64,000 nucleotides of DNA from Ruminiclostridium papyrosolvens C7 (GTDB taxonomy: Bacteria; Bacillota; Clostridia; Acetivibrionales; DSM-1351), in NCBI RefSeq assembly GCF_000421965.1, contig NZ_ATAY01000030.1, forward strand, positions 1 through 64,000. Direction: 5' to 3'. The position numbers were made by a program, and so were the translations under genes. Positions 37,988 to 46,765 of this stretch are shown piece after piece (positions within the stretch are counted from its first letter, which is position 1; each line of letters begins with the position of its first letter). The notes below the pieces were generated by a model that was not told where the DNA came from, made no database searches, and saw only the letters and a program-made list of their open reading frames with translations.

Positions 37988-39115
37988 ATGAAAGCTATTT
38001 TATATGAAGGAATAAAAAACGTTAAATTAAGGAATGTGGGCGATCCTGAAATAAAAAAAGATGACGATATAATTGTAAAAGTTACCTCAACAGCTATATG
38101 CGGCTCTGATCTTCATCTTATACATGGTATGATACCGAATATGCCGTTGGGATATATATTAGGGCATGAAACCATGGGGATAGTGGAAGATGCCGGAAAA
38201 GGAGTTCAAAAGGTTAAAAAGGGAGATAGAGTCATAATCCCTTTTCCGGTTTCATGTGGACATTGTTGGTACTGTGAACATGACTTGTGGAGTCAGTGTG
38301 ATAATTCAAATGCAAATGGAGAGGTTGGCGGAATATTCGGATACAGTAAGACTTACGGTGGATATGACGGAGGACAGGCTGAATACCTGAGAGTTCCTTA
38401 TGCTAATGTAGGGCCTACTGTTGTTCCTGAGGAATTGGCTGACGAGCAGGTGCTTTTTTTGACAGACATTTTGCCTACTTCTTATTGGGGAGTTGAAAAC
38501 GGTGGAGTGAAAAAGTATGACACTGTAGTAGTGCTTGGCTGCGGCCCTGTAGGACTTCTCAGCATAAAGTGGGCAGCTTTCCACGGAGCTAAGAGAGTAA
38601 TAGCCGTGGATTACGTTAATTACCGTCTTGAACATGCAAAACAGTATGGAGCAGAGGTTATTAATTTTGAAGAACACGATAATACAGGAGAATATATAAA
38701 AGAAATAACCCATGGCGGAGCAGATGTAGTAATTGATTGTGTAGGTATGGACGGAAAGATGACCAAATTTGAGATGATTGAGACTGCTTTGAAACTTCAG
38801 GGAGGATCAAAATCCGCTATTGAAATAGCCACTCAAGCAGTAAGAAAAGGTGGGACAGTGTCAATGGTAGGAGTTTATGGTGCAAGATACAATATGTTCC
38901 CACTTGGAGACTTCTTTGCAAGAAATATTACACTTAAAATGGGTCAGTGTCCAGCACAAGCCTATGTTCCAAGGATTCTGGATTTAATAAAGCAGGGTAA
39001 GTTTGATGCTACAGATATTATTACGCATAAACTTAAACTAGATGAAGGAGAACATGCCTACGAAATATTTGACAAAAAACTGGATAACTGTATTAAGGTC
39101 ATATTAAAACCCTGA
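37988..39115 (+). CDS. Zinc-dependent alcohol dehydrogenase
   Basis: The protein has 375 residues with ATG 37988 after TGGAGGTT. Catalytic zinc ligands are CGSD (Cys42 region) and GHETMG; the structural-zinc loop reads CGHCWYC...C. The Rossmann motif is VVLGCGPVGLLS. Length and loop are like glutathione-independent formaldehyde dehydrogenase or threonine dehydrogenase-like enzymes. Followed at 24 bases by a MBL hydrolase gene, likely same operon. The physiological alcohol is unknown. Confidence 0.92.
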   Translation: MKAILYEGIKNVKLRNVGDPEIKKDDDIIVKVTSTAICGSDLHLIHGMIPNMPLGYILGHETMGIVEDAGKGVQKVKKGDRVIIPFPVSCGHCWYCEHDLWSQCDNSNANGEVGGIFGYSKTYGGYDGGQAEYLRVPYANVGPTVVPEELADEQVLFLTDILPTSYWGVENGGVKKYDTVVVLGCGPVGLLSIKWAAFHGAKRVIAVDYVNYRLEHAKQYGAEVINFEEHDNTGEYIKEITHGGADVVIDCVGMDGKMTKFEMIETALKLQGGSKSAIEIATQAVRKGGTVSMVGVYGARYNMFPLGDFFARNITLKMGQCPAQAYVPRILDLIKQGKFDATDIITHKLKLDEGEHAYEIFDKKLDNCIKVILKP

Positions 39116-39139
39116 CTATGTACTTTGGAGGATTGAATT

Positions 39140-39982
39140 ATGATAAATGAGATACTCAATGGCTTGTCGAAATTAACTTCTTCCTCACAGGAGGTTTTAC
39201 CAGATATTCTGCTGCTTCATTTTACGATTGTCAGTGCTTGCATCGTAGGAGATTCAAAGGAGTGGGTATTAGTTGATACCGGCCTTGAAAACTCATATGA
39301 TTTTATAATGGAAAGTGCAAAAAAACGCTTTGGGGTTGAAAGCCGCCCCGAGGCGATAATACTGACTCACGGGCATTTTGACCATGTCGGTTCAGTTATA
39401 AAACTTTCTGAGGAGTGGGATGTGCCGGTATATGCCCATTCTCTTGAAATACCCTACATTACGGGGAAAGAGGATTACCCGACGGCTGATTCATCCGTGG
39501 ATGAAGGACTTGTTGCTAAAATGTCTCCTGCTTTTCCGCACACAAGTATTAATCTTGGCTACCGCGTTGCAGCTCTTCCCCGGGATGGAAGTGTACCCGG
39601 CATGAAAGGCTGGAAATGGATTCATACACCCGGACATACCCGAGGGCATATTTCTTTATTCCGGGAAAATGATAGTACTCTTATTGTAGGAGATGCCTTT
39701 ACTACAACAAAGCAGGAATCTTTTATGTCTGTGCTTACCCAGAAGGAGAAAATCAAAGGGCCCCCTGCATACCTTACTACAGATTGGAAAACTGCACAAA
39801 AGTCCGTTGAGCTTATAGCCAAGCTGAAGCCGCATCTGGCAATACCAAGTCACGGAATGCCAATGGCTAGAGATGAGTTAAAAAGGCATCTGGAATACCT
39901 TGTCCAGAATTTTGAAGAAATATCTGTTCCTCATAAGGGACGGTTTGCGGGAAGTGAAACAAAACCCGATAGCGTACAGTAA
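39140..39982 (+). CDS. MBL-fold hydrolase (glyoxalase II-like)
   Basis: The protein has 280 residues after TTGGAGG. The zinc motif is LTHGHFDHVGS (HxHxDH), then HTPGHTRGH, VGDAFTTT and IPSHGMPM. No signal peptide. Organised as a thioesterase/hydrolase of the glyoxalase II type. Operon with the alcohol dehydrogenase suggests aldehyde-thioester metabolism or detoxification, which is inference. Confidence 0.9.
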   Translation: MINEILNGLSKLTSSSQEVLPDILLLHFTIVSACIVGDSKEWVLVDTGLENSYDFIMESAKKRFGVESRPEAIILTHGHFDHVGSVIKLSEEWDVPVYAHSLEIPYITGKEDYPTADSSVDEGLVAKMSPAFPHTSINLGYRVAALPRDGSVPGMKGWKWIHTPGHTRGHISLFRENDSTLIVGDAFTTTKQESFMSVLTQKEKIKGPPAYLTTDWKTAQKSVELIAKLKPHLAIPSHGMPMARDELKRHLEYLVQNFEEISVPHKGRFAGSETKPDSVQ

Positions 39983-40042
39983 CCAAATAAATTAAACTCA
40001 CATATATTGAAACTATAAATATATAAAAGTGAGTGATTTGCT

Positions 40043-41323
40043 TTGAGAATTCATGTTGTAAAGTCAGGTGAAAGCATATATTCAATTGCACAGCAATACA
40101 GGGTTTCACCGCAAAAAATAATATCTGATAATGAACTGACCAACCCGGGCCAACTAGTAGTAGGACAAACTTTAGTAATACTGGAGGGAACCCGAAGACA
40201 TGTTGTAGCTCCCGGAGAATCAGTTTATTCCATAGCAAGATCTTATAAAATAAGTGTCAATGAACTTTTGGCAGCCAACCCTCAGATAACGGACCCCTCC
40301 AGAATACAGCCGGGGATGGTTATTACTATACCTCCGGTAACCTATGATTATGGGCCTATGGAAGTAAACGGCTATGCCTTCCCCAATATTGACATGGAAG
40401 TCTTGAGAAAGACACTGCCAAATCTGACGTACCTCAGTATCTTTAGTTATCAGGTAAGTCCAGACGGGAATCTGAATTCTATACCCGACGAACCGCTTAT
40501 TCAGGCTGCAAGAGCCGCAAGGGTTGCTCCACTTATGGTTGTTACAAACATAAAAGAGGGCGGGGGTTTCGACAGCGATATTGCACATTCAATACTTACA
40601 AACGAGACGGCCCAGACAAATCTTATTAATAATGTTACCAGAATTTTAAGACAGAAGAATTATTTTGGTCTGGATATTGATTTTGAGTATATATATCCAT
40701 ATGACAGAGAGAGCTATAATAACTTCCTGAGAAGAGTTGTAAGGACTCTCAGACCTCTTGGTTATACAATCACTACGGCACTTGCTCCGAAGATATCGGG
40801 TACACAGCAGGGAAAATTGTATGAGGCTCATGATTATCCCGTTCACGGAGCATTGGTTGACCATGTTATACTTATGACTTACGAATGGGGATTCACGTAC
40901 AGTGCACCAATGGCAGTATCCCCTATAACCGGGGTAAGACGTGTTCTTGATTATGCCGTAACAGTAATTCCCAGAAGAAAGATATTCATGGGAATGTCTA
41001 ATTACGGTTATGACTGGACATTACCATATACTCCCGGAACCGCTGCAAGAACCGTCACCAATACAGGTGCGGTGGATCTTGCCAGGAGAGAAGGGGCTGA
41101 AATTCAGTTCGATGAAACATCTCAGGCTCCGTTCTTTTATTATTATGCTGATGACGGCAGGCAGCATGTAGTCTGGTTTGAGGATGCCAGAAGCATCTTT
41201 GCCAGGCTGACTCTGGCACATGAGTTCAGGCTGGGGGGAGTAAGTTACTGGACAATAAATCGGTACTTCCCACAGAATTGGTTGGTTTTAAGCTCTATTT
41301 TCAATATAAGAAAGATGCTCTAA
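40043..41323 (+). CDS. Spore peptidoglycan hydrolase with two LysM and GH18 domains (YaaH/SleL-like)
   Basis: The protein has 426 residues with TTG 40043 after AAAAGTGAGTG. Two LysM repeats (about 2-47 and 51-97: VVKSGESIYSIAQQY; VVAPGESVYSIARSY) precede a GH18 barrel (about 105-420). The GH18 active site is FGLDIDFEYIYP, where the family consensus is DxxDxDxE, so the glutamate acid (Glu of DFEY) is present. Also VILMTYEWGF and GVSYWTINRYFPQNW. No signal peptide, as usual for SleL/YaaH, which trims muramic-lactam cortex in germination. Ends at a strong terminator. Confidence 0.94.
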   Translation: MRIHVVKSGESIYSIAQQYRVSPQKIISDNELTNPGQLVVGQTLVILEGTRRHVVAPGESVYSIARSYKISVNELLAANPQITDPSRIQPGMVITIPPVTYDYGPMEVNGYAFPNIDMEVLRKTLPNLTYLSIFSYQVSPDGNLNSIPDEPLIQAARAARVAPLMVVTNIKEGGGFDSDIAHSILTNETAQTNLINNVTRILRQKNYFGLDIDFEYIYPYDRESYNNFLRRVVRTLRPLGYTITTALAPKISGTQQGKLYEAHDYPVHGALVDHVILMTYEWGFTYSAPMAVSPITGVRRVLDYAVTVIPRRKIFMGMSNYGYDWTLPYTPGTAARTVTNTGAVDLARREGAEIQFDETSQAPFFYYYADDGRQHVVWFEDARSIFARLTLAHEFRLGGVSYWTINRYFPQNWLVLSSIFNIRKML

Positions 41324-41365
41324 TATCTATATAAACTTATAGCTACTACTCCATGGTATTGAACA

Positions 41366-41431
41366 AAAACAACGACCGCAGCTACAATAAGCAAAAATAA
41401 TGCAAATTGTGGCTGCGGTCGTTGTTTCTAT
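41366..41431 (+). terminator. Strong terminator after GH18 gene
   Basis: AACAACGACCGCAGC (41369-41383) pairs with GCTGCGGTCGTTGTT (41413-41427) around a long A-rich loop. Confidence 0.85.
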
Positions 41432-41545
41432 ATATAAAAATGTGGTAAATATTAAATGACTGTAGATGTACAACTAATGTAAATATTTGGTGTGTTTACA
41501 ATTTAACAATTTGATTGATTATTTATTATTCCTTTGATAAAATAG

Positions 41546-41585
41546 TGTAGAAATGTGTAGAAAAATGTAGAATAAAGTAGGAAAA
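41546..41585 (+). repeat. Iterated TGTAGAA repeats upstream of electron-transfer operon
   Basis: Between 41546 and 41585 the motif TGTAGAA occurs three times plus an AGTAGGAA variant, spaced about 11 bases (one helix turn). It is 30-65 bases before ndh2, a plausible regulator site. Confidence 0.5.
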
Positions 41586-41611
41586 TTTGGTAAGTAAAGA
41601 GGGGGAGCCAA

Positions 41612-43612
41612 TTGAAAAGCAAAATACTAATTATTGGTGCAGGCTATGCGGGAATACTCACTGCTAAGAAACTGGCTAAAAAATTTAAAAAGAATGATGA
41701 TGTGAACATCACTATTATTGATAAAAATCCATTTCATACAATGCTAACCGAACTCCATGAGGTAGCTGCAAACCGTGTTGATGAAGATAGTATCAAAATC
41801 AGCTTGAGTAAGGTATTTGCAGGCAGAAAGGTTAATGTTGTACTGGATACCGTAGAATCCATTGATTTTGAAAATAATAAGGTTACAGGAAACTGCAACA
41901 CATATGAATATGAATACCTAGTACTGGCAGCAGGGTCAAAACCGACATATTTTGGTGTACCCGGTGCTGAGGAATTTTCTCATAAGCTCTGGTCATTCGA
42001 TGATGCTGTTAATTTAAGAGAACATATTCATAACTGCTTCAGAAAGGCTGCTACAGAAACAAATCCTGAAAAGAAAAAGAGACTTCTGACTTTCCACGTT
42101 GTTGGAGCAGGCTTTACAGGAGTTGAAATGGTAGGGGAACTTGCAGAATATGTTCCTGTCCTATGTGAAAAATATGAAATAGACAGAAAAGACGTAAGCA
42201 TATACAACGTTGATGTACTAACACGTACAGTTCCTAACTTGCCTGAAAAGCTGTCAAACAAGGTAGAAAACCGCCTTCAAAAAATGGGCGTTACCATGAT
42301 GCTTAATAATGGCGTTGTAGGAGTCGGGGCGGACTTTATTGAAACCAAAAATGGGGACAAGGTTACAAGACATACTTCCGGAACAGTTATATGGGCAGCG
42401 GGTATCGAAAGCTCAGATATTACCAATGAGGCTGCAAAAACTCTTCAATCTGCTGCAAGAGGTCGTATAAAGCTTGATTCATACTTGCGTTCACTTGATA
42501 ACGACCATGTATACGTAGTTGGGGACAACATGCTTTTTACAGCTGAAGGAGAGGAAAGACCAGTTCCACAGATGGTAGAGAACTGTGAACAAAGTGCGGC
42601 AGTTGCAGCAAAAAATATCTACAGTGCAATTACAGGTAAGGGCGAAATGACAGCTTACAAGCCTTCCTTCCACGGAATGATGGTATGTGTAGGCGGAAGA
42701 TACGGTGTTGCAAGAGTCGGATTGCCTAAATTCATGTTCAATCTGCCGTCTTTTCTTGCGATGTTTGCAAAACACTTTATAAATATTATTTATTTTATAC
42801 AGGTACTTGGCTGGAACAAGATATTTAGCTATATAAAACATGAATTCTTTACAATTAGAAATTGCAGAAGCTTTGTAGGCGGACATTTCTCTAACAGAAC
42901 ACCAAGCTTTTTGCTTGTGGCTCTGAGAATATGGCTAGGAGCAGTTTGGCTCTTTGAAGGAATTATGAAGATTGTTGAGGGCTGGTTTAACAAGCCCCAT
43001 CTGGAAGGATTCTTCGGTGGAGCTAACGGTTGGTATGACAGTATTCTAAAGGGTGTGACAGAAGGGACAAGCGGTGAAGCAGGAAAGGCCGCTGTAGAAG
43101 CAGTTTCCTCGGCTACAACTGCAGGAGGCGGAGAAGCAGTGGCAGAAGGAATCAACAAGATAGGAACTACAATAATTAACTTTGATTTCTTACACCTTTT
43201 CCGTGTTATATTTGTCAGCGGCAAGCAGCTTGCAGAGTCTGCATTAAGTGATTTTGCATTCAGACTTGATATACCCCTTATGAATACTTTTGTTTATAAA
43301 GTTATACTTGCAAATGATTCTATTCAGATGTTTATGCAGATTTCAATCGTAATAGCTGAAATCTTAATAGGTCTTGCATTAATAGGAGGCTTGTTTACCA
43401 CACCGGCTTCAGCTGTATCACTTATATTGCAGTTTATGTTCGTATGTACGACAGGTCTGTATTTGGGAACCTTCTGGATGATATTTGCCGGAATTGCCGT
43501 ATTGATTGGCGCCGGAAGAACCTTCGGACTTGATTATTATGCGATGCCGTTCCTGAAAAGACAGTGGAAAAAGCTCCCTATAGTCAGAAAATGGTATATA
43601 TACAACGATTAA
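41612..43612 (+). CDS. ndh2: Type II NADH dehydrogenase with C-terminal membrane (DoxX-like) domain
   Basis: The protein has 666 residues, TTG 41612 after AGAGGGGGAG. It oxidises NADH and passes electrons to a membrane quinone. Two dinucleotide folds: FAD GAGYAGILTAKKL (about 6-18) and NADH VVGAGFTGVEMVGEL (about 165-179), with VYVVGDNM. The usual NDH-2 ends near 430; here about 235 further residues carry membrane helices (LRIWLGAVWLFEGIMKIVEGW and a block from 580 on) resembling DoxX. In Listeria the EET-specific Ndh2 also has such an extra C-terminal membrane domain. First gene of the electron-transfer set. Confidence 0.93.
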   Translation: MKSKILIIGAGYAGILTAKKLAKKFKKNDDVNITIIDKNPFHTMLTELHEVAANRVDEDSIKISLSKVFAGRKVNVVLDTVESIDFENNKVTGNCNTYEYEYLVLAAGSKPTYFGVPGAEEFSHKLWSFDDAVNLREHIHNCFRKAATETNPEKKKRLLTFHVVGAGFTGVEMVGELAEYVPVLCEKYEIDRKDVSIYNVDVLTRTVPNLPEKLSNKVENRLQKMGVTMMLNNGVVGVGADFIETKNGDKVTRHTSGTVIWAAGIESSDITNEAAKTLQSAARGRIKLDSYLRSLDNDHVYVVGDNMLFTAEGEERPVPQMVENCEQSAAVAAKNIYSAITGKGEMTAYKPSFHGMMVCVGGRYGVARVGLPKFMFNLPSFLAMFAKHFINIIYFIQVLGWNKIFSYIKHEFFTIRNCRSFVGGHFSNRTPSFLLVALRIWLGAVWLFEGIMKIVEGWFNKPHLEGFFGGANGWYDSILKGVTEGTSGEAGKAAVEAVSSATTAGGGEAVAEGINKIGTTIINFDFLHLFRVIFVSGKQLAESALSDFAFRLDIPLMNTFVYKVILANDSIQMFMQISIVIAEILIGLALIGGLFTTPASAVSLILQFMFVCTTGLYLGTFWMIFAGIAVLIGAGRTFGLDYYAMPFLKRQWKKLPIVRKWYIYND

Positions 43613-43639
43613 TGTTAAATATGAGCTTAAAGGGGTGAT

Positions 43640-44548
43640 ATGGTGATTGGCAGATTTTTGAATTATGTTGAAATAAAGACTAAGATAACCAGTACATTTG
43701 CATTTCTTATTACAATGGCTTTTTTGTTCTATATAGAAAATACCGTTAACTGGCTGCTTACGTTGATATTTTTTGCATCAATGTTCATATTCGATATGAC
43801 TACTACTGCAATAAATAACTATATAGATTCAAAAACCAATCATCAATCACTTGGATTTCAAAGGAAAACTGCTCTGGCTATTATATATGTAATGCTGGGT
43901 ATAAGTACGGCACTGGGGTTATATCTTGCATATCTCAGTGATGTGGTAGTACTGCTTATTGGTGCTGTATGTTTCATGTGCGGTATTTTGTATACCTTCG
44001 GGCCTTTACCCATATCAAGGCAGCCTTTGGGAGAGATTTTTTCAGGATTATTTTATGGATTACTGATACCGTTTATTCTTCTGTATATAAACCTTCCGAA
44101 GGGAACACTTTTGAACCTGAGCCTTAGTTTTACTGAAATAAACCTTCATTTAAGCATTGTGCCTTTAATTACAGTAGTTCTGCTTTCTATACCACCTGTA
44201 TGTACTACAGCCAATATAATGCTGGCAAATAATATATGTGACCTTGAAAGAGATATTACGGTAAAAAGATTTACACTGCCCTACTATTTGGGAAAAAGGA
44301 AAGCAGTTTATCTGTTTGCCGGGTTGTATTATCTGGTATATCTGGATATCATACTCATGGTTGTGCTGGGCAAATTACCTTGGGTATGCCTGCTTTCATT
44401 AATATCGGTATATCCGGTTCAGAAAAACATAAACCTGTTTTTTAAGGAGCAGGATAAAGCAAAAACTTTTATTGTTTCCATAAAAAATTATGTACTTATA
44501 ATGGGCTCTATATCATTGCTGATTTTTATAGGAGGATTGTTATTCTAG
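43640..44548 (+). CDS. UbiA-family prenyltransferase (demethylmenaquinone-type)
   Basis: The protein has 302 residues with eight to nine membrane helices. Its two Asp-rich loops are NNYIDSKTNHQ (about 55) and NNICDLERDITVKR (about 197), the metal-pyrophosphate sites of MenA/UbiA. It would attach a polyprenyl tail to DHNA to make demethylmenaquinone. It lies 27 bases after ndh2. The rest of the menaquinone pathway is not in the window, so the substrate is inferred from context. Confidence 0.87.
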   Translation: MVIGRFLNYVEIKTKITSTFAFLITMAFLFYIENTVNWLLTLIFFASMFIFDMTTTAINNYIDSKTNHQSLGFQRKTALAIIYVMLGISTALGLYLAYLSDVVVLLIGAVCFMCGILYTFGPLPISRQPLGEIFSGLFYGLLIPFILLYINLPKGTLLNLSLSFTEINLHLSIVPLITVVLLSIPPVCTTANIMLANNICDLERDITVKRFTLPYYLGKRKAVYLFAGLYYLVYLDIILMVVLGKLPWVCLLSLISVYPVQKNINLFFKEQDKAKTFIVSIKNYVLIMGSISLLIFIGGLLF

Positions 44549-44566
44549 GGTAATTAAGGAGTTAAT

Positions 44567-44962
44567 ATGAAATTTGCTAAAAAGTCAGACATCTTAATAA
44601 TATTAATAATTCTAATATCCGGAGGAGTCTTGTGGGCCGTGTATAACAGCTCCTTTTCAAAAAAACCCGCAAAAGCAGAAATATATTATAAATCACAACT
44701 GATTGAAACCGTTGATTTGACTAAGGGTAAGGATAGAACCTTCAGCATACCCCAAAGCGACCATGTAGTATTTCATCTTACAGCCGACGGCAGGATACGT
44801 TTTGAAGGTTCAGACTGTCCGGATAAGGTCTGCATAAAGACAGGGTGGCTTGACAAGGTGGGACAGACTGCTGCGTGCCTTCCTAATGAAGTATTTCTTA
44901 AAATTGTACCTCAGAATAATAACCGCAGTGATGATGATATAGACATGATAATAGGAAAATAG
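44567..44962 (+). CDS. eetA: NusG domain II membrane-anchored protein (EetA-like)
   Basis: The protein has 131 residues with AAGGAG before ATG 44567. One N-terminal membrane helix (about 9-25), then a beta domain with DGRIRFEGSDCPDKVCIKTGWL, the CxxxxC form of NusG domain II proteins. Faces outward. In Listeria the corresponding gene (eetA by my memory) is required for extracellular electron transfer; its chemical role is unknown. Confidence 0.85.
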   Translation: MKFAKKSDILIILIILISGGVLWAVYNSSFSKKPAKAEIYYKSQLIETVDLTKGKDRTFSIPQSDHVVFHLTADGRIRFEGSDCPDKVCIKTGWLDKVGQTAACLPNEVFLKIVPQNNNRSDDDIDMIIGK

Positions 44963-44973
44963 AAAGGTCAATA

Positions 44974-45501
44974 TTGCTCATGAATAATTCAAGGAACAGT
45001 ATGACAAAAACTAAACAACTGGTTCTTACTGCATTACTTTTCGCTGTTGCCTTGGTGCTTTCTGTAGTTGAGAATTCTTTTCCGCCTATATCCGCAGGAA
45101 TTCCCGGTATAAAGCTGGGACTATCAAACATTGCCGTAATGTTTGCACTATTCTTTCTTTACAAGAGACAGGCATTTACAATTGCTGTTTTAAAGGCGTT
45201 GTTCGTATTGTCTACAAGAGGACCGGTAGCAGGCTTACTAAGCCTTGGCGGAGGAGTTTTGTCCATAGCTGTAATGGCACTGCTGATATTTGTTTTTAAG
45301 GATAGAGTTTCATATCTGATTCTAAGTATTTTTGGGTCAGTATCCCATAATGTAGGTCAGTTTATTATAATATCAATTCTTTATACAAACATGTATCTTT
45401 GGGTTTATCTGCCTGTGCTTTTAGTTGCAGGAGTAATCGCAGGGATAGCAACATCTACCTTACTCAGGTTTATTTTACCGGCCCTTAAAAAGCTGGTTTA
45501 A
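44974..45501 (+). CDS. eetB: Gx transporter / HepS-component-I family membrane protein (EetB-like)
   Basis: The protein has 175 residues starting at TTG 44974 (or ATG 44980). Five to six membrane helices with FPPISAGIPGIKLGLSNI and LFVLSTRGPVAGLLSLGGG. Family is Gx transporter, related to ECF S-components and once called heptaprenyl diphosphate synthase component I. Placed between the NusG-II gene and the flavoprotein lipoprotein gene as in EET loci. Confidence 0.85.
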   Translation: MLMNNSRNSMTKTKQLVLTALLFAVALVLSVVENSFPPISAGIPGIKLGLSNIAVMFALFFLYKRQAFTIAVLKALFVLSTRGPVAGLLSLGGGVLSIAVMALLIFVFKDRVSYLILSIFGSVSHNVGQFIIISILYTNMYLWVYLPVLLVAGVIAGIATSTLLRFILPALKKLV

Positions 45502-45536
45502 ATAAAAACATATACAATTATATAGGAGGACTACTT

Positions 45537-46616
45537 ATGAAAAAAATTATTTCGCTAGTAATGAGTTCTGTTCTGGCAGTATCACTGCTTGCCGGTTGTG
45601 GCTCATCATCCGAAACAAGTAATTCAACAAATTCCGCTACATCTACTTCCGCAAGCAGTTCCACTGCAGCTGTAAGCAGTGAAGCAAACGGAGATGCAGT
45701 TAAAACCGGACTTGCTGTTATTTCATCAATAGCAAAATCCACAGATGCAGGAAAAGAAGACGGTCTAGGACAGGTTGATTCAACTGTTGTTGCAGTTACA
45801 GTAGATAAAGACGGCAAAATTGTTAAGTGTGCTATTGATGCAGCACAAACAAAGATTAATTTTTCAGCAGTAGGTAAACTTACTACTGACTTAAAGACTG
45901 AATTTAAATCAAAGCAGGAATTGAAAACTGAATATGGTTTGGGCAAAGCTTCAAAAATAAGTAAAGAGTGGAATGAACAAGCCGATGCTTTCGCAAAGTA
46001 TGTTGTAGGTAAAACAGTTGCTGAAGTTAAGGGAATAGCTGTAAATGCAGAAGGCGTTCCATCAGATAAAGAACTTTCAGCTACAGTTACAATACATATT
46101 GCAGACTTCACTGCTGCGATTGAAAAGGCTGTTAACAATGCCAAAGATCTTGGTGCAAAAGCCGGAGACAAGCTTGGTCTTGGTGTTACTACAAACATCA
46201 GCAAGTCAACTGATGCAGGCGAAAAGGACGGAGTAGCACAGGCATACTCAAACTACACAGCTACAACATTTGGTGCAGACGGTAAAGTAACAAGCTGTAT
46301 CATTGATGCTTCACAGTCAGATGTTAAATTCTCAAAGGCTGGAAAAATCACTTCAGATTTAAAAGCTCCTTTGAAGACTAAAATTGAACTTGGTGCTGAC
46401 TACGGTCTTGCTAAGGCTTCAAAAATTAAAAAAGAATGGTTTGAACAAACGGAAGCTCTTGCAAAATATGCTATTGGAAAGACAGTTGATGAAATTAAGG
46501 GTATTGCTGTTAATGCAGAAGGAGTGCCTTCACAGGCTGAATTAACAAGCTCAGTAACAATCCACATTGGTGACTACCAGGCTGTTATCGCTAAGGCAGC
46601 TGCAAATGCTAAATAA
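45537..46616 (+). CDS. Duplicated-domain lipoprotein, probable PplA-like electron-transfer protein
   Basis: The protein has 359 residues; ATG 45537 follows AGGAGGAC. The lipobox LLAGCGSSS is followed by a Ser/Thr/Ala linker (25-55). Two homologous domains of about 145 residues follow: KSTDAGKEDGLGQ...GVPSDKELSATVTIHI and KSTDAGEKDGVAQ...GVPSQAELTSSVTIHI. This matches the organisation of PplA, the surface lipoprotein with two FMN-type domains in Listeria. The canonical flavinylation motif (S/TGATxT) is not seen; only LSATVT in copy 1 is near it. It should be anchored on the outer membrane face. Confidence 0.75.
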   Translation: MKKIISLVMSSVLAVSLLAGCGSSSETSNSTNSATSTSASSSTAAVSSEANGDAVKTGLAVISSIAKSTDAGKEDGLGQVDSTVVAVTVDKDGKIVKCAIDAAQTKINFSAVGKLTTDLKTEFKSKQELKTEYGLGKASKISKEWNEQADAFAKYVVGKTVAEVKGIAVNAEGVPSDKELSATVTIHIADFTAAIEKAVNNAKDLGAKAGDKLGLGVTTNISKSTDAGEKDGVAQAYSNYTATTFGADGKVTSCIIDASQSDVKFSKAGKITSDLKAPLKTKIELGADYGLAKASKIKKEWFEQTEALAKYAIGKTVDEIKGIAVNAEGVPSQAELTSSVTIHIGDYQAVIAKAAANAK

Positions 46617-46667
46617 TTACTGAATTAAAACAATTCATCTACAAATAATATAAATAAAAAACAAATT

Positions 46668-46723
46668 CAATGCTTAAATTGCACGCTTTGCTAAAAAAAG
46701 CGTGCGTTTAAGCATAATTTTTG
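46668..46723 (+). terminator. Terminator between lipoprotein and apbE
   Basis: ATGCTTAAATTGCACGCTT (46670-46688) pairs with AAGCGTGCGTTTAAGCAT (46698-46715), then AATTTTT. The apbE gene may therefore be expressed by read-through or from its own promoter. Confidence 0.8.
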
Positions 46724-46765
46724 AAATGAAAAAAGTGCCGGATGGCTTACGGAGGCTAATATAAA

